A stretch of DNA of 64,000 bases, from assembly GCF_009765865.1 (NCBI RefSeq), contig NZ_LMUQ01000084.1, forward strand, positions 186,138 to 250,137, given 5' to 3'. A program made the position numbers and the translations under genes. Below, piece by piece: positions 17,948 through 25,914 of the stretch. The notes beneath the pieces were generated by a model. It saw nothing but the letters and a program-made list of their open reading frames with translations, did not search any database and was not told the origin of the DNA. Every line of letters starts with the position of its first letter. Positions within the stretch are counted from its first letter, which is position 1. The stretch comes from Acidisoma sp. L85. Its GTDB lineage: Bacteria; Pseudomonadota; Alphaproteobacteria; Acetobacterales; Acetobacteraceae.

Positions 17948-18679
17948 GTGACAGTCCCCGGCTTGATGCTGCAGCGTCTGACACTCTGGTACGGCGCCCA
18001 GCCATTATTCGAGGATTTGTCCCTGGTGGTGCCCGGGGGACAATTCGTCGCCTTGCTGGGTCCCAGCGGCGTGGGCAAGACCAGCCTCCTGAAGATTGCC
18101 GCAGGTCTTCTGATGCCGAAATCCGGCAGCGTTCAAGCGAGCGACGGGCGGCCGCTCGCGGGCCGGATCGCCTATATGGGCCAGCAGGACCTGCTGTTTC
18201 CCTGGCTCGACGTGATCGGCAATGTGATGCTGGGCAGCCGGCTACGGCGGCAACGCCCGGACCCGGCGCGGGCGATGGATTTGCTTGATCGTGTCGGGCT
18301 GGCCGGGCGCGCGGCAGCGCTGCCGGCCGAGCTATCCGGCGGCATGCGCCAGCGCGCGGCCTTGGCGCGGACGCTCTATGAGGACCGGCCGATCGTGCTG
18401 ATGGACGAGCCCTTCTCCGCGCTGGATACCATCACCCGCGCCCGCGTGCAGGAATTGGCGGCCGAATTGCTGCGGGGTCGCACCGCGCTCCTCATCACCC
18501 ATGACCCGCTGGAGGCCTGCCGGATAAGCCACCACCTAATCGTTTTGTCGGGGCATCCCGCGCGCCTCGGAGTGCCGATCGCGGTGCCGGGCGAGGCACC
18601 GAGGCCGCCGGATGATCCGGGGTTGTTGCGGACGCAGGGCGAACTCATGCGCCTGCTGACGGCGGGCGACGACGAATGA
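17948..18679 (+). CDS. ABC transporter ATP-binding protein, ThiZ/SsuB/TauB-like
   Basis: 243 residues. Walker A GPSGVGKT (38-45), Q-loop in YMGQQDLLFPWLDVIGNV, signature LSGGMRQR (129-136), Walker B VLMDEPFSALD (150-160) and switch His in ITHD. The Q-loop region and the ACRISHHLIVL tail are of the hydroxymethylpyrimidine (ThiZ) and nitrate/sulfonate/taurine importer type. GTG start with GGGGGA about 7 bases ahead; longer open frame upstream is the shadow of the preceding gene. Stop overlaps the permease ATG (ATGA). No substrate-binding protein gene is next to it. Confidence 0.88.
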   Translation: MTVPGLMLQRLTLWYGAQPLFEDLSLVVPGGQFVALLGPSGVGKTSLLKIAAGLLMPKSGSVQASDGRPLAGRIAYMGQQDLLFPWLDVIGNVMLGSRLRRQRPDPARAMDLLDRVGLAGRAAALPAELSGGMRQRAALARTLYEDRPIVLMDEPFSALDTITRARVQELAAELLRGRTALLITHDPLEACRISHHLIVLSGHPARLGVPIAVPGEAPRPPDDPGLLRTQGELMRLLTAGDDE

Positions 18680-19440
18680 GACATGCGGGGGCGGCACTGC
18701 GCCCGATCGTCACGCTATTCGGGTTGCTCCTGGTCTGGTGGTGCGCGACGCGGCTTTTCGCCGTGCCATCCTTCATGCTGCCGGATCCCTGGGGCGTCGC
18801 CCAGGCCCTGGTTAGCCAACGGACGATCCTGTTCTGGAGCACGCTCACGACGCTCAGCGAGATCGTGCTCGGCCTTCTCCTGGGCACCGTGCTGGGGGCG
18901 GGCCTCGCGCTGCTCCTGGTGTTTTCGCAACGGCTTCAGCGATGGTTGATGCCGTTATTGTTGATCAGCCAGGCAATTCCGGTCTTTGCCTTGGCGCCGT
19001 TGCTCGTTCTCTGGTTCGGCTTCGGCATGAGCTCCAAGGTCGTGATGGCGGTGTTGGTGATCTTCTTCCCGATCACCGCTGCTTTCTATGACGGGTTGCG
19101 GCGCACCGATATCGGCTGGCTGGAGCTCGCTCGGACGATGGACGCCTCGCCCTGGGCGATCTTGCGGCATGTCCGGCTGATGGCGGCGCTTCCCGCTTTC
19201 GGCGCCGGCTTGCGGGTCGCCGCGGCGGTGGCGCCGATCGGCGCGATCATCGGCGAATGGGTCGGAGCTTCCGCGGGCCTTGGGTATGTGATGATGAACG
19301 CCAATGCGCGGATCCAGACCAACGTCATGTTCGCCGCCCTGTTCGTGTTATCGGTTGTCGCAATCATCCTGTGGGTGATCGTGGACCGGCTGCTCAAGCG
19401 TCTGCTCTATTGGGCACCCGACACCGCCGCGCCGCGCTGA
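18676..19440 (+). CDS. ABC transporter permease, ThiX/SsuC-like
   Basis: 254 residues with about six membrane helices and the BPD_transp_1 EAA loop (ELARTMDASPWAILRHVRLMAALPAFGAGLRVA). The AAFYDGLRRTD segment ahead of the loop is reminiscent of ThiX permeases of the pyrimidine-precursor importer. Partner of the ATPase at 17948, overlapping by 4 bases. The expected soluble receptor (ThiY-like, NMT1 fold) is not in view, so the substrate stays open; thiamine precursor is the best guess. Confidence 0.87.
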   Translation: MRHAGAALRPIVTLFGLLLVWWCATRLFAVPSFMLPDPWGVAQALVSQRTILFWSTLTTLSEIVLGLLLGTVLGAGLALLLVFSQRLQRWLMPLLLISQAIPVFALAPLLVLWFGFGMSSKVVMAVLVIFFPITAAFYDGLRRTDIGWLELARTMDASPWAILRHVRLMAALPAFGAGLRVAAAVAPIGAIIGEWVGASAGLGYVMMNANARIQTNVMFAALFVLSVVAIILWVIVDRLLKRLLYWAPDTAAPR

Positions 19441-19468
19441 TCTCAGGCGGAGAATAAGGAGAAGGAGC

Positions 19469-20323
19469 TTGTCCGAAACCGAGCACCACGTCGCATCCGC
19501 GCATATCTACCCGGTCAAGGCCCTTCGCGGCCTGGAGAGGGCGGAGGTGGAAGTCGCCCGCTGGGGCTTTGTGCATGACCGCCGCTGGATGGTGGTACGG
19601 CCCGATGGCGCCTTGCTGACCCAACGCGAATACCCGGTGATGGCGACGATTGTGGCTGAGATTTACGGCGAGCGACTGGCCCTGACGCGGAAGGGCGTGC
19701 GCTCGATCCATCTCGCGCCACCGGAGGCCGATGCCGAGCGGCGGGTCGTTCGGGTCTGGAAGGACCACGTCCCGGCCCTCGATGCCGGACCGTTGGCAGC
19801 GTCCTGGCTGAGCGATGCGCTGGGGGCTGAATGCGGTCTGGTCTATCTCGACGATGTGAATGCCCGTCCCGCCGACCAGGCTTTCGCTCGGCCGGAGGAT
19901 AGGACCGCCTTTACCGATGGGTTCCCGGTTCTTCTCACCAATACGGGCTCTCTAGCCGCGCTCAACAGCCTCTTGCGGACACCCGTCCCGATGAACCGGT
20001 TCCGTCCCGGCATCGTCGTCGATGGCCCGGCGGCCTGGGCCGAGGATGAGTGGCGACGGATCCGGATTGGTGACGTGGTCTTCCGCGTGGCGTCGCCTTG
20101 CGCGCGATGCGTGGTGGTGACCATCGACCAGATGACGGGCGAGCGCCCGCACAAGACCGAGCCGCTGCGCACCCTCGGCCGCATCCGCCGTACCCAGGGC
20201 GGCGCGATGTTCGGGCAGAACCTCATCCCCGAAAACGCCGGGACCATCACGCAAGGCGATCGGGTTGAGGTTCTTGAGATGGGCGAGAGCAATGTGCGCC
20301 TGCTCGTAGGGGCGACGCCTTGA
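19469..20323 (+). CDS. MOSC domain-containing protein (YcbX/mARC-like)
   Basis: 284 residues: N-terminal MOSC beta-barrel (IYPVKALRGLERAEVEVARWGFVHDRRWMVV) and C-terminal MOSC domain with MNRFRPGIVVDG and the molybdenum-ligand cysteine region RVASPCARCVVVTID. YcbX/mARC proteins carry molybdenum cofactor and reduce N-hydroxylated compounds. There is no ferredoxin domain, so an outside electron donor would be needed. TTG start, preceded by AAGGAGAAGGAG. The stop overlaps the TTG start of the ankyrin gene, coupling the two. Confidence 0.88.
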   Translation: MSETEHHVASAHIYPVKALRGLERAEVEVARWGFVHDRRWMVVRPDGALLTQREYPVMATIVAEIYGERLALTRKGVRSIHLAPPEADAERRVVRVWKDHVPALDAGPLAASWLSDALGAECGLVYLDDVNARPADQAFARPEDRTAFTDGFPVLLTNTGSLAALNSLLRTPVPMNRFRPGIVVDGPAAWAEDEWRRIRIGDVVFRVASPCARCVVVTIDQMTGERPHKTEPLRTLGRIRRTQGGAMFGQNLIPENAGTITQGDRVEVLEMGESNVRLLVGATP

Positions 20324-20853
20324 CGGATAGCGGCGCTGGGCCGACGGGCAGCAGTCTTACCCAGGAGCAAATCGAGCTGCTCTACTACGGCGCCATGCGC
20401 GAGGGGCGGGTTGAGCTGTTGGCCGAGTTCCTGCGGCAGGGGGTAGATCCCAACCGGCTGGATGCGCGTGGTTTTCCGCCGGTGATTATCGCCTCCTACA
20501 ACGGGCAGGCGGAGGCCGTGGCGCTGTTGCTGCAGGCCGGGGCGGGCGTGGATGCACGGGATGCGAAAGGCAGCACAGCCCTTGGCGGGGTCGCCTTCAA
20601 GGACGAGCAGAGGATCGCGCGGCAGTTGATCGCTGCCGGTGCCGAGGTGGACGCGCCCAATGATATGGGGCGGACCCCCCTCATGTTCGCGGTCATGTTC
20701 GGGCGGCAAGCCATGGTTGAGCTTCTGCTCGAGGCGGGCGCTGATCCGCAGCGCCGCGATGTCGAGGGATATTCCGCGATCGATCTCGCCGCGGGCCAGG
20801 CTGATCCGGCGATCTTCGATCGGCTCAGCCGCGCCCCAGCGTCTTCGCGGTGA
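20320..20853 (+). CDS. Ankyrin-repeat protein
   Basis: 177 residues, about four ankyrin repeats (for example GFPPVIIASYNGQAEAVALL, GRTPLMFAVMFGRQAMVELL). No signal peptide or membrane segment, so a cytoplasmic protein-binding role is likely. TTG start overlapping the MOSC stop (TTGA). Ends 6 bases before the convergent end of folE, leaving no room for a separate terminator. Confidence 0.85.
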   Translation: MTDSGAGPTGSSLTQEQIELLYYGAMREGRVELLAEFLRQGVDPNRLDARGFPPVIIASYNGQAEAVALLLQAGAGVDARDAKGSTALGGVAFKDEQRIARQLIAAGAEVDAPNDMGRTPLMFAVMFGRQAMVELLLEAGADPQRRDVEGYSAIDLAAGQADPAIFDRLSRAPASSR

Positions 20854-20859
20854 CGTTCC

Positions 20860-21486
20860 TTACGCGTTGCTGGAGTTCAGGCCGGGCCGCTGCACCATGG
20901 CGAGGAATTCCGCCCTCGTCGCCGGATTGGTGCGAAACGCGCCCAGCATGCGGCTCGTGATCAGGCTCGTGCCAGGCTTGTGCACGCCGCGAGTCGTCAT
21001 GCATTGATGCGTCGCCTCAATCACCACCGCGACGCCGAGCGGCTGCAATACCTCGGCAATCGTATTGGCGATCTGCGCCGTCATCTTCTCCTGTATTTGC
21101 AGGCGTCTGGCATAGGCATCGACCACTCGCGCGAGCTTGCTGATGCCCACCACGCGGTGATGCGGCAGGTAAGCGACATGGGCACGTCCGATGATCGGTG
21201 CCATGTGGTGCTCGCAGCAACTCTCGAAACGAATGTCGCGGAGCAAGACGATTTCATCGTAGCCGTCGGTTTCCTCGAAGGTTCGCTGCAATAGCGCTAT
21301 CGGGTCGATAGCGTAACCTTTGAAGTATTCTTCATAGGCTCGGGTGACGCGCGCCGGAGTGTCCAGCAACCCTTCCCGGACTGGATCTTCGCCCGCCCAA
21401 CGCAGTAATGTCCGCACCGCTTCCTCGGCTTCTTCCCGCGAGGGGCGCGTCAGGTGCTCGCCCTGCTTCGTCTGGTGCGTGTCCAA
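20860..21486 (-). CDS. folE: GTP cyclohydrolase I
   Basis: 208 residues. Zinc ligands Cys91 and His94 in CCEHHM, and Cys162 in THQCMTTRG; substrate-binding phrases [20 protein letters not shown] and [13 protein letters not shown] are intact. Converts GTP to 7,8-dihydroneopterin triphosphate for folate and queuosine-type pathways. Standalone here; convergent with the ankyrin gene and read in the same direction as the glycosyltransferase gene downstream of its start. Confidence 0.97.
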   Translation of the reverse strand: MDTHQTKQGEHLTRPSREEAEEAVRTLLRWAGEDPVREGLLDTPARVTRAYEEYFKGYAIDPIALLQRTFEETDGYDEIVLLRDIRFESCCEHHMAPIIGRAHVAYLPHHRVVGISKLARVVDAYARRLQIQEKMTAQIANTIAEVLQPLGVAVVIEATHQCMTTRGVHKPGTSLITSRMLGAFRTNPATRAEFLAMVQRPGLNSSNA

Positions 21487-21553
21487 GGCTCAACTCCGAC
21501 TATCCATCGCAGGATATGACTCATCTCTGCGAGAGTTTGCAACGTATGGGCGA

Positions 21554-23110
21554 TTAATGGTGGCTGACTGCCGACCACCCGTGGAAATTCTCGCCGAGCA
21601 CAACCGATACCTGCATCAGCGGATAGCCCGCGAAAGTCACCTCAACGGGTGGCAGAACGGAGAGCCGCGTGAAGTAAGGCCGAAGTCTAGCGACGATTTC
21701 CTCGGGCGCAACACGCGGAACGAGGACCAATATAGGATGTCCCTCGAAGGCCGCCGCAGGGGTCGTGATGCCGTTTTCGCGGGTGTCGTCTGCAAGAACG
21801 ATCACGGGTACCTTGCCGCCGAGGGCGTAGTCGACCTTCCCCGCGTCATTCCAACGAGTGACGCCGATAGCCAGACCTGGTCGGGAGAGCAGACCGCGCG
21901 ATGCCAGGGCCGGGCGCAGGCCTGTCCAGTCGACGCCACCCTCGATGTCGCGCGCCTTGGCCAATACCTGCGGGCCGAGCAGGGCAGCCACCCAATTGAA
22001 GCGCATCTCAGTGCCCGCCAAAAACACGCCGAGCAGGATGAACGCGGCAGTGCCGGTGACAACGCGGCGGAGACGCGGCGCGCCGAGGGCAATCCTGCGG
22101 CTGACCTCCGCGCCGAGCAACGGAAATAGCATCAGCGTGCCTGGTGCCGACCAGTGGTACAGGATGTGGCCGGATGACCAGATCGAGACCACCGCGAAAA
22201 GCAGGATCGGCACCGCCGCCATCAGCGCGAGGAACCATCCTTTCGGTTCCGTGGGGCCTCGGCGCAGGGCTCTCAGCCAGAGGAGAATGAGCGGCAGCCA
22301 GATCCAGGGGAGGACAAAAAGCGCCTCACCACCCCAGACGGCCAAAGGCGCAAAGGGCTGGAAGCGCAGGCCATCCGCGCGATTGCCCTGGAAGGCGATC
22401 GAAGCCCAGCCGTGGCGCGCATTCCAGATGACGACCGGCGTGAAAAGCAGGACTGCGAGCGCGCCGGCGACCCAGGGCTGGGGCCGGGCCAGCCAGCGGC
22501 GGGCAGTCGGCGTGGTGGCGAGGAAGGCCGGCAAGCCGATCAGCACGAGCGCGCCGTTGTATTTGGACAGCATGACGAGGCCGGCGCAGGCGCCAGTGGC
22601 GAGCCACCATGGCCAGGATGGCGAAGGTTTATCGTCGAGCCGGATGGCTTTGACGGCGCAGATGGCAAAGCCGAGGAGCGCGCAGTCGAGCGGCCCGTCC
22701 GGCAGCACCCAGCCGCCTGCGGTGACCGTATAGACGGGCGAGAGGTTGAGGAGGAGGGCGGCCCAAAACCCGGCGCGCTGATCGTCGAAGAGAAGAGTCG
22801 TCAGCCGCGCCATCAGGAAGGTGGAGACGGCGAAGAGGAGGATGAAGGGCAGCCGGACGACGAGGGGGGCCTGGCTGCCGGTCAGCGCCATCGCGGCGTG
22901 GGTGAGCCACCACGAGATCGGCGGGTGATCGTAATAGGACAGCGCCAGATGCCGGCTGGCCGCGACCATATAGGTTTCGTCGATGCCAAGCCCGAGCGCC
23001 CAGCCCATGGCGAGACGGACCAAGGTGGCAGCAAGGATGAGGAGGAGGAGCGAGCGGCCCTCAGTTCTGTAACGGCCAGAGAATTTTGCGTTTGTAATCG
23101 GTCTGCTCAA
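21554..23110 (-). CDS. GT39/ArnT-like membrane glycosyltransferase
   Basis: 518 residues, 10 or more hydrophobic helices, with the PMT_2/GT39 motifs: the acidic pair in GLGIDETY (Asp44, Glu45) at the end of the first helix and SYYDHPPISWW (about 59-68). These enzymes move sugars from a lipid-phosphate donor to a surface acceptor. The first 18 codons, including the TTG start, coincide out of frame with the tail of the NYN-domain pseudogene, and family sequence begins right after that gene's stop. The native 5' end therefore seems to have been replaced; whether it is still expressed is uncertain. Confidence 0.8.
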   Translation of the reverse strand: MSRPITNAKFSGRYRTEGRSLLLLILAATLVRLAMGWALGLGIDETYMVAASRHLALSYYDHPPISWWLTHAAMALTGSQAPLVVRLPFILLFAVSTFLMARLTTLLFDDQRAGFWAALLLNLSPVYTVTAGGWVLPDGPLDCALLGFAICAVKAIRLDDKPSPSWPWWLATGACAGLVMLSKYNGALVLIGLPAFLATTPTARRWLARPQPWVAGALAVLLFTPVVIWNARHGWASIAFQGNRADGLRFQPFAPLAVWGGEALFVLPWIWLPLILLWLRALRRGPTEPKGWFLALMAAVPILLFAVVSIWSSGHILYHWSAPGTLMLFPLLGAEVSRRIALGAPRLRRVVTGTAAFILLGVFLAGTEMRFNWVAALLGPQVLAKARDIEGGVDWTGLRPALASRGLLSRPGLAIGVTRWNDAGKVDYALGGKVPVIVLADDTRENGITTPAAAFEGHPILVLVPRVAPEEIVARLRPYFTRLSVLPPVEVTFAGYPLMQVSVVLGENFHGWSAVSHH

Positions 23111-23436
23111 GAAGCTCGGGTGCCGGTCGATTGTCGGGAAAGACGATTAGCACGATCTGAATGCCGGACTTGCGGCGATGCTTCATGGCTGGGATACAAT
23201 CAGTATCGCCGGTGACAAGAATGATTCGGGCACAGAGCCTTTTATCCGAGTCGGCTGCAATATCTAGTCCGATACGCATATCGACGCCTATTGCCCGAAG
23301 TCAGGCGCGGACCGTCGTCAGTTAAGATTGTCGACGAGATAGGAATTTTCTTTAGGTTAAGTCCGAGGAATTTAAACACGCCTTGACGGATTGCGAAGAG
23401 CTCCCGTCTCGCAAGATCTCGAAGCCAGTCATCGGA
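23061..23436 (-). pseudogene. NYN-domain (LabA/DUF88-like) gene, frameshifted
   Basis: Read on the minus strand, two frames carry consecutive parts of one protein. From about 23436 comes a frame with RRELFAIRQGVFKFLG; from 23279 a second frame gives MRIGLDIAADSDKRL, the PIN-like acidic core VTGDTDCIPAMKH, and a PAPELLEQTDYKRKILWP end. The join near 23290-23330 is broken: in the second frame the codons just ahead of MRIG read ...AIGVD after a TGA. NYN proteins are Mg-dependent nuclease-fold proteins. The N-terminal half of the domain is missing or unrecognisable. Lower GC than the neighbouring gene. Confidence 0.65.
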
Positions 23437-23612
23437 GCCGCTGAATCGCTTGATTCCGCCTGACGCAGGCACCTGGCCGTTCCGGTGTGAGGTGCGCAGT
23501 CGGAATAGAGAATCCGAATGAGCGCTTCCTGCGTCGGCTTGATGCGACCATGAGCAACGGACTCTACATAACTTAGACTTTATAGATTCCGCACGGCGGG
23601 CCAGGACTCTAA

Positions 23613-23642
23613 GAGCCTGTCTCTGGATAATGTCGGGTTGAC
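23613..23642 (+). repeat. Left inverted end
   Basis: Opens GAGCCTGTCTCTGG after TAA. Pairs with the right end at 25733-25762. Confidence 0.55.
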
Positions 23643-23836
23643 TCTCGCAGTGCACCAAGGGCGGCTGTTGGTGGCAAGCGGCATGTCGGCTCTTAAGTAT
23701 AGCCAATCTCGAAGCCGTCATTCGCCAGGACGTCAGCGACTTTTGCTGAAACCAAATTTGGGCATCAAAAAAGGCCCAAGGATACCGGCAGCCGAGACGG
23801 TGAGGCTCGTCTCGCTTAGACCCCCGATGCGATCGC

Positions 23837-23864
23837 CCCCAAGGTGAAAGTCTTCACCTTGGGG
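23837..23864. terminator. Perfect 12-bp hairpin after the small lipoprotein gene
   Basis: CCCCAAGGTGAA and TTCACCTTGGGG pair perfectly over the 4-base loop AGTC, 46 bases past the lipoprotein stop codon on the minus strand. No T run follows, so it would work as a transcript-end stabiliser or need help to terminate. The surrounding 23437-23910 stretch otherwise shows no gene. Confidence 0.5.
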
Positions 23865-23910
23865 AGCAGACGAATATCAGAGAGAATCGTGCTTCAGTTC
23901 GATGGCCTGA

Positions 23911-24111
23911 TCAGCCTCTGGCAGGCGGGACGGGCGTTGGTGCAGGTGCCGGAGGAGCCGCTTCAACCGGGGCTGGAGCAGGTTCGGGCGGCGGGGGCGG
24001 CGGCTTCGAGGCACAGGCCGCGAGGGCAATTATCGGGATCGCGGCGGCGACCGCTGCGGCATGACGCCACAGCCTAAACTTATCCACTGCTTTCTCGGAA
24101 AGGGCCGACAT
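23911..24111 (-). CDS. Small proline-rich lipoprotein
   Basis: 66 residues. A basic start (KFRLWRH), a hydrophobic stretch (AAAVAAAIPIIAL) and the lipobox LAAC give a type II signal peptide with the lipidated cysteine near residue 33; the mature part is almost only proline, alanine and glutamate (KPPPPPPEPAPAPVE). Likely anchored in the outer membrane or inner membrane as a short periplasmic spacer. Divergent from the L,D-transpeptidase gene with 68 bases between, so the two share a control region. Not a named family. Confidence 0.55.
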   Translation of the reverse strand: MSALSEKAVDKFRLWRHAAAVAAAIPIIALAACASKPPPPPPEPAPAPVEAAPPAPAPTPVPPARG

Positions 24112-24179
24112 CGTCTTACTCCTTCATTGAACGGCGTAGACAAGACAGATTTTAAAGAGAATTCTTCCTAAAGAGTCAA

Positions 24180-25661
24180 ATGTGTCGTTGCATAGGTAGG
24201 GGTAAGCTCGAATTGGTTGTCCAAGAATTATTGCCTTCGGTTCGAGCCAAGGCTTCGCAAAGCCTTGCGGTCGGAAGCACTATTCTAGCGCTCGCCGTTG
24301 TCTGCATGCTTTCCGGTTGCGGCACTAGCGTGACGCCTGGTTCTGGCGGTCTCGCTTCCGGCTCTGATACCGCGTCAGAGCTAGGGGCGCGCTCCGACAC
24401 CGAGCTTGGCAACAAGCTCAACGGCCAGCATCAGTTAATTGTCGCTAACACTAGTTTGAATGTGGGATTGCTCCAACAGTTCTATGCTCGCCACAATTTC
24501 CAACCTGTCTGGGAGAATCACCAGGCTCAGGCCAATGCACTCATCGACGCCATTATGGGTGCTGGCGATCAGGGTCTGAACCCCGACTGGTTCCATGCAA
24601 AGCTACTGCGACAAAATTCGAATCTGTCGTCGATCGATCGAGACTTACTGCTCTCGGACGCTTTTCTCTCTTACGCCGACGCACTGGCCCGCGGAGTAGT
24701 GCCTCCTGAACGCCGTGGCGACGATGAGGTTCTGAAACCAGAGCCAATCGATGTAGCAGCCGCGGTCGATAACACTCTTACTCGCCCTGACCCTGCAGCG
24801 GCAATTGATGCATTGGCGCCGACCACGCCAACCTATACCGCATTGCTTCAAGCATTGAAGACGGAGCAATTCCGGAATGGTGTCCATGGGAGCCGCCTGC
24901 ACACGATTGTGGTGAACCTGGAGCGCCAACGCTGGTTGCCCCGATCGCTTCCTGCGGATCGCGTGTGGGTCAATGTAGCCGATGAGCAACTGGTTTTTTA
25001 TAGCGCTGACAATCCAGTTTTCTCGACGCGCGTGGTTGTCGGAGAAGACATAAAAATCAATCAGAGTCCCGAGTTCAGCACCAAGATTGATGCTGCTTAC
25101 TATAACCCTCCATGGGTGATCCCAAGTGACATCGCTGCGAAGGAGATCTTGCCTAAGGCCAAGCTCGATCCAAACTATCTCGTGGCGAACAATATGGTCG
25201 CACTCCCAGGTGGCGAAGTGGAGCAACTTCCCGGCCCTGACGCGGGCCTTGGGTTCCTCATGTTCGACATGCCAAATCACTTTGACGTTTATCTGCACGA
25301 TACCCCAGATCGCGACATCTTCAGCCGGGCCAACCGCCGCCTGAGCCACGGATGTATCCGGGTGCAAAACCCCCGGGAATTGGCCGCCCTATTAATGAAC
25401 CAACCGACGAGCGAGATTGATGCCGGTATAGAGAAAGGCGGCACAACTCGAAACGATCTGCCCGTGCCGGTTCCTGTCTTCGTGGTCTACGAAACCGCTT
25501 TCGTCGATACTCACGGTGTGCTGCAATTTCGGCCAGACTTTTATCAGAGAGACGCCGCGATCTGGAACCAAATGCAGATGAGCCCTTCGGGTCAAGCAAC
25601 GGGAACGCGGCCGACGCTGACTGGCGCGCTGCGCGACGGCAGCTCTGCTCACCTGACTTGA
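24180..25661 (+). CDS. L,D-transpeptidase (YcbB/YkuD type), lipoprotein
   Basis: 493 residues. A type II signal peptide ends at the lipobox LSGC (Cys47 from this start); some start codons between may be truer. The scaffold region has FYARHNFQPVWENH and SYADALARGVVPP as in YcbB (LdtD) proteins, and the YkuD catalytic domain has VVVGEDIKINQSPEFS, NPPWVIP, and the active-site SHGCIRV with Cys392 and His390. Such enzymes form 3-3 cross-links in peptidoglycan or attach proteins. The usual peptidoglycan-binding helix bundle between scaffold and catalytic domain is not evident. Markedly AT-richer than flanking genes, suggesting transfer. Confidence 0.85.
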   Translation: MCRCIGRGKLELVVQELLPSVRAKASQSLAVGSTILALAVVCMLSGCGTSVTPGSGGLASGSDTASELGARSDTELGNKLNGQHQLIVANTSLNVGLLQQFYARHNFQPVWENHQAQANALIDAIMGAGDQGLNPDWFHAKLLRQNSNLSSIDRDLLLSDAFLSYADALARGVVPPERRGDDEVLKPEPIDVAAAVDNTLTRPDPAAAIDALAPTTPTYTALLQALKTEQFRNGVHGSRLHTIVVNLERQRWLPRSLPADRVWVNVADEQLVFYSADNPVFSTRVVVGEDIKINQSPEFSTKIDAAYYNPPWVIPSDIAAKEILPKAKLDPNYLVANNMVALPGGEVEQLPGPDAGLGFLMFDMPNHFDVYLHDTPDRDIFSRANRRLSHGCIRVQNPRELAALLMNQPTSEIDAGIEKGGTTRNDLPVPVPVFVVYETAFVDTHGVLQFRPDFYQRDAAIWNQMQMSPSGQATGTRPTLTGALRDGSSAHLT

Positions 25662-25732
25662 GGCAGATGATCGATGTCCGCTTTAGGGACGTCGGGTGCT
25701 AGCCTTCAAACATCTTGCAAGGGTCGAACGCG

Positions 25733-25762
25733 GTCATTCGGACATCATTCAGAGACAGACTC
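25733..25762 (-). repeat. Right inverted end
   Basis: Minus-strand GAGTCTGTCTCTGAATGATG, followed outside by TAA. Counterpart of 23613-23642. Confidence 0.55.
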
Positions 25763-25802
25763 TAAGATGGCCGCCGTCGATCATCACGACTGTACCCAGC
25801 GG

Positions 25803-25831
25803 ATAAAAACCCCGGGCGTTTCAGCGCCCAG
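25803..25831 (-). terminator. Rho-independent terminator after the IlvD/Edd-family dehydratase
   Basis: Minus strand GGGCG-CTGAAA-CGCCC followed by GGGGTTTTT, about 85 bases past the stop codon at 25915. Confidence 0.65.
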
Positions 25832-25914
25832 GCTGAGATGTCGCAGCCCGCCTAAGGCGTAGCGGGTAAGCCCAACCTTGACGATTCCCACACGAAATCG
25901 TCTAGGCGAATGGG

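Larger units (their letters stand above)
23613..25762. mobile_element. Candidate passenger element bounded by IS5/IS1031-like inverted ends
   Basis: The two ends are GAGCCTGTCTCTGGATAATG (from 23613, plus strand) and GAGTCTGTCTCTGAATGATG (from 25762, minus strand); about 24 of 30 bases agree. TAA lies directly outside each end (23610-23612 and 25763-25765), matching the TNA target duplication of the IS1031 group of IS5-family elements. The 2.15 kb inside holds a small lipoprotein gene and an L,D-transpeptidase gene and no transposase, and is AT-richer than its surroundings. It may instead be two independent copies of a common non-coding repeat in opposite orientation. Confidence 0.4.

Noticed and set aside
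17920-17950. TPP riboswitch ahead of the ThiZ/ThiX-like genes
   Set aside because: The gap is only 28 bases and the 16010-16200 region shows no CTGAGA/ACCTGA-type thi-box core.
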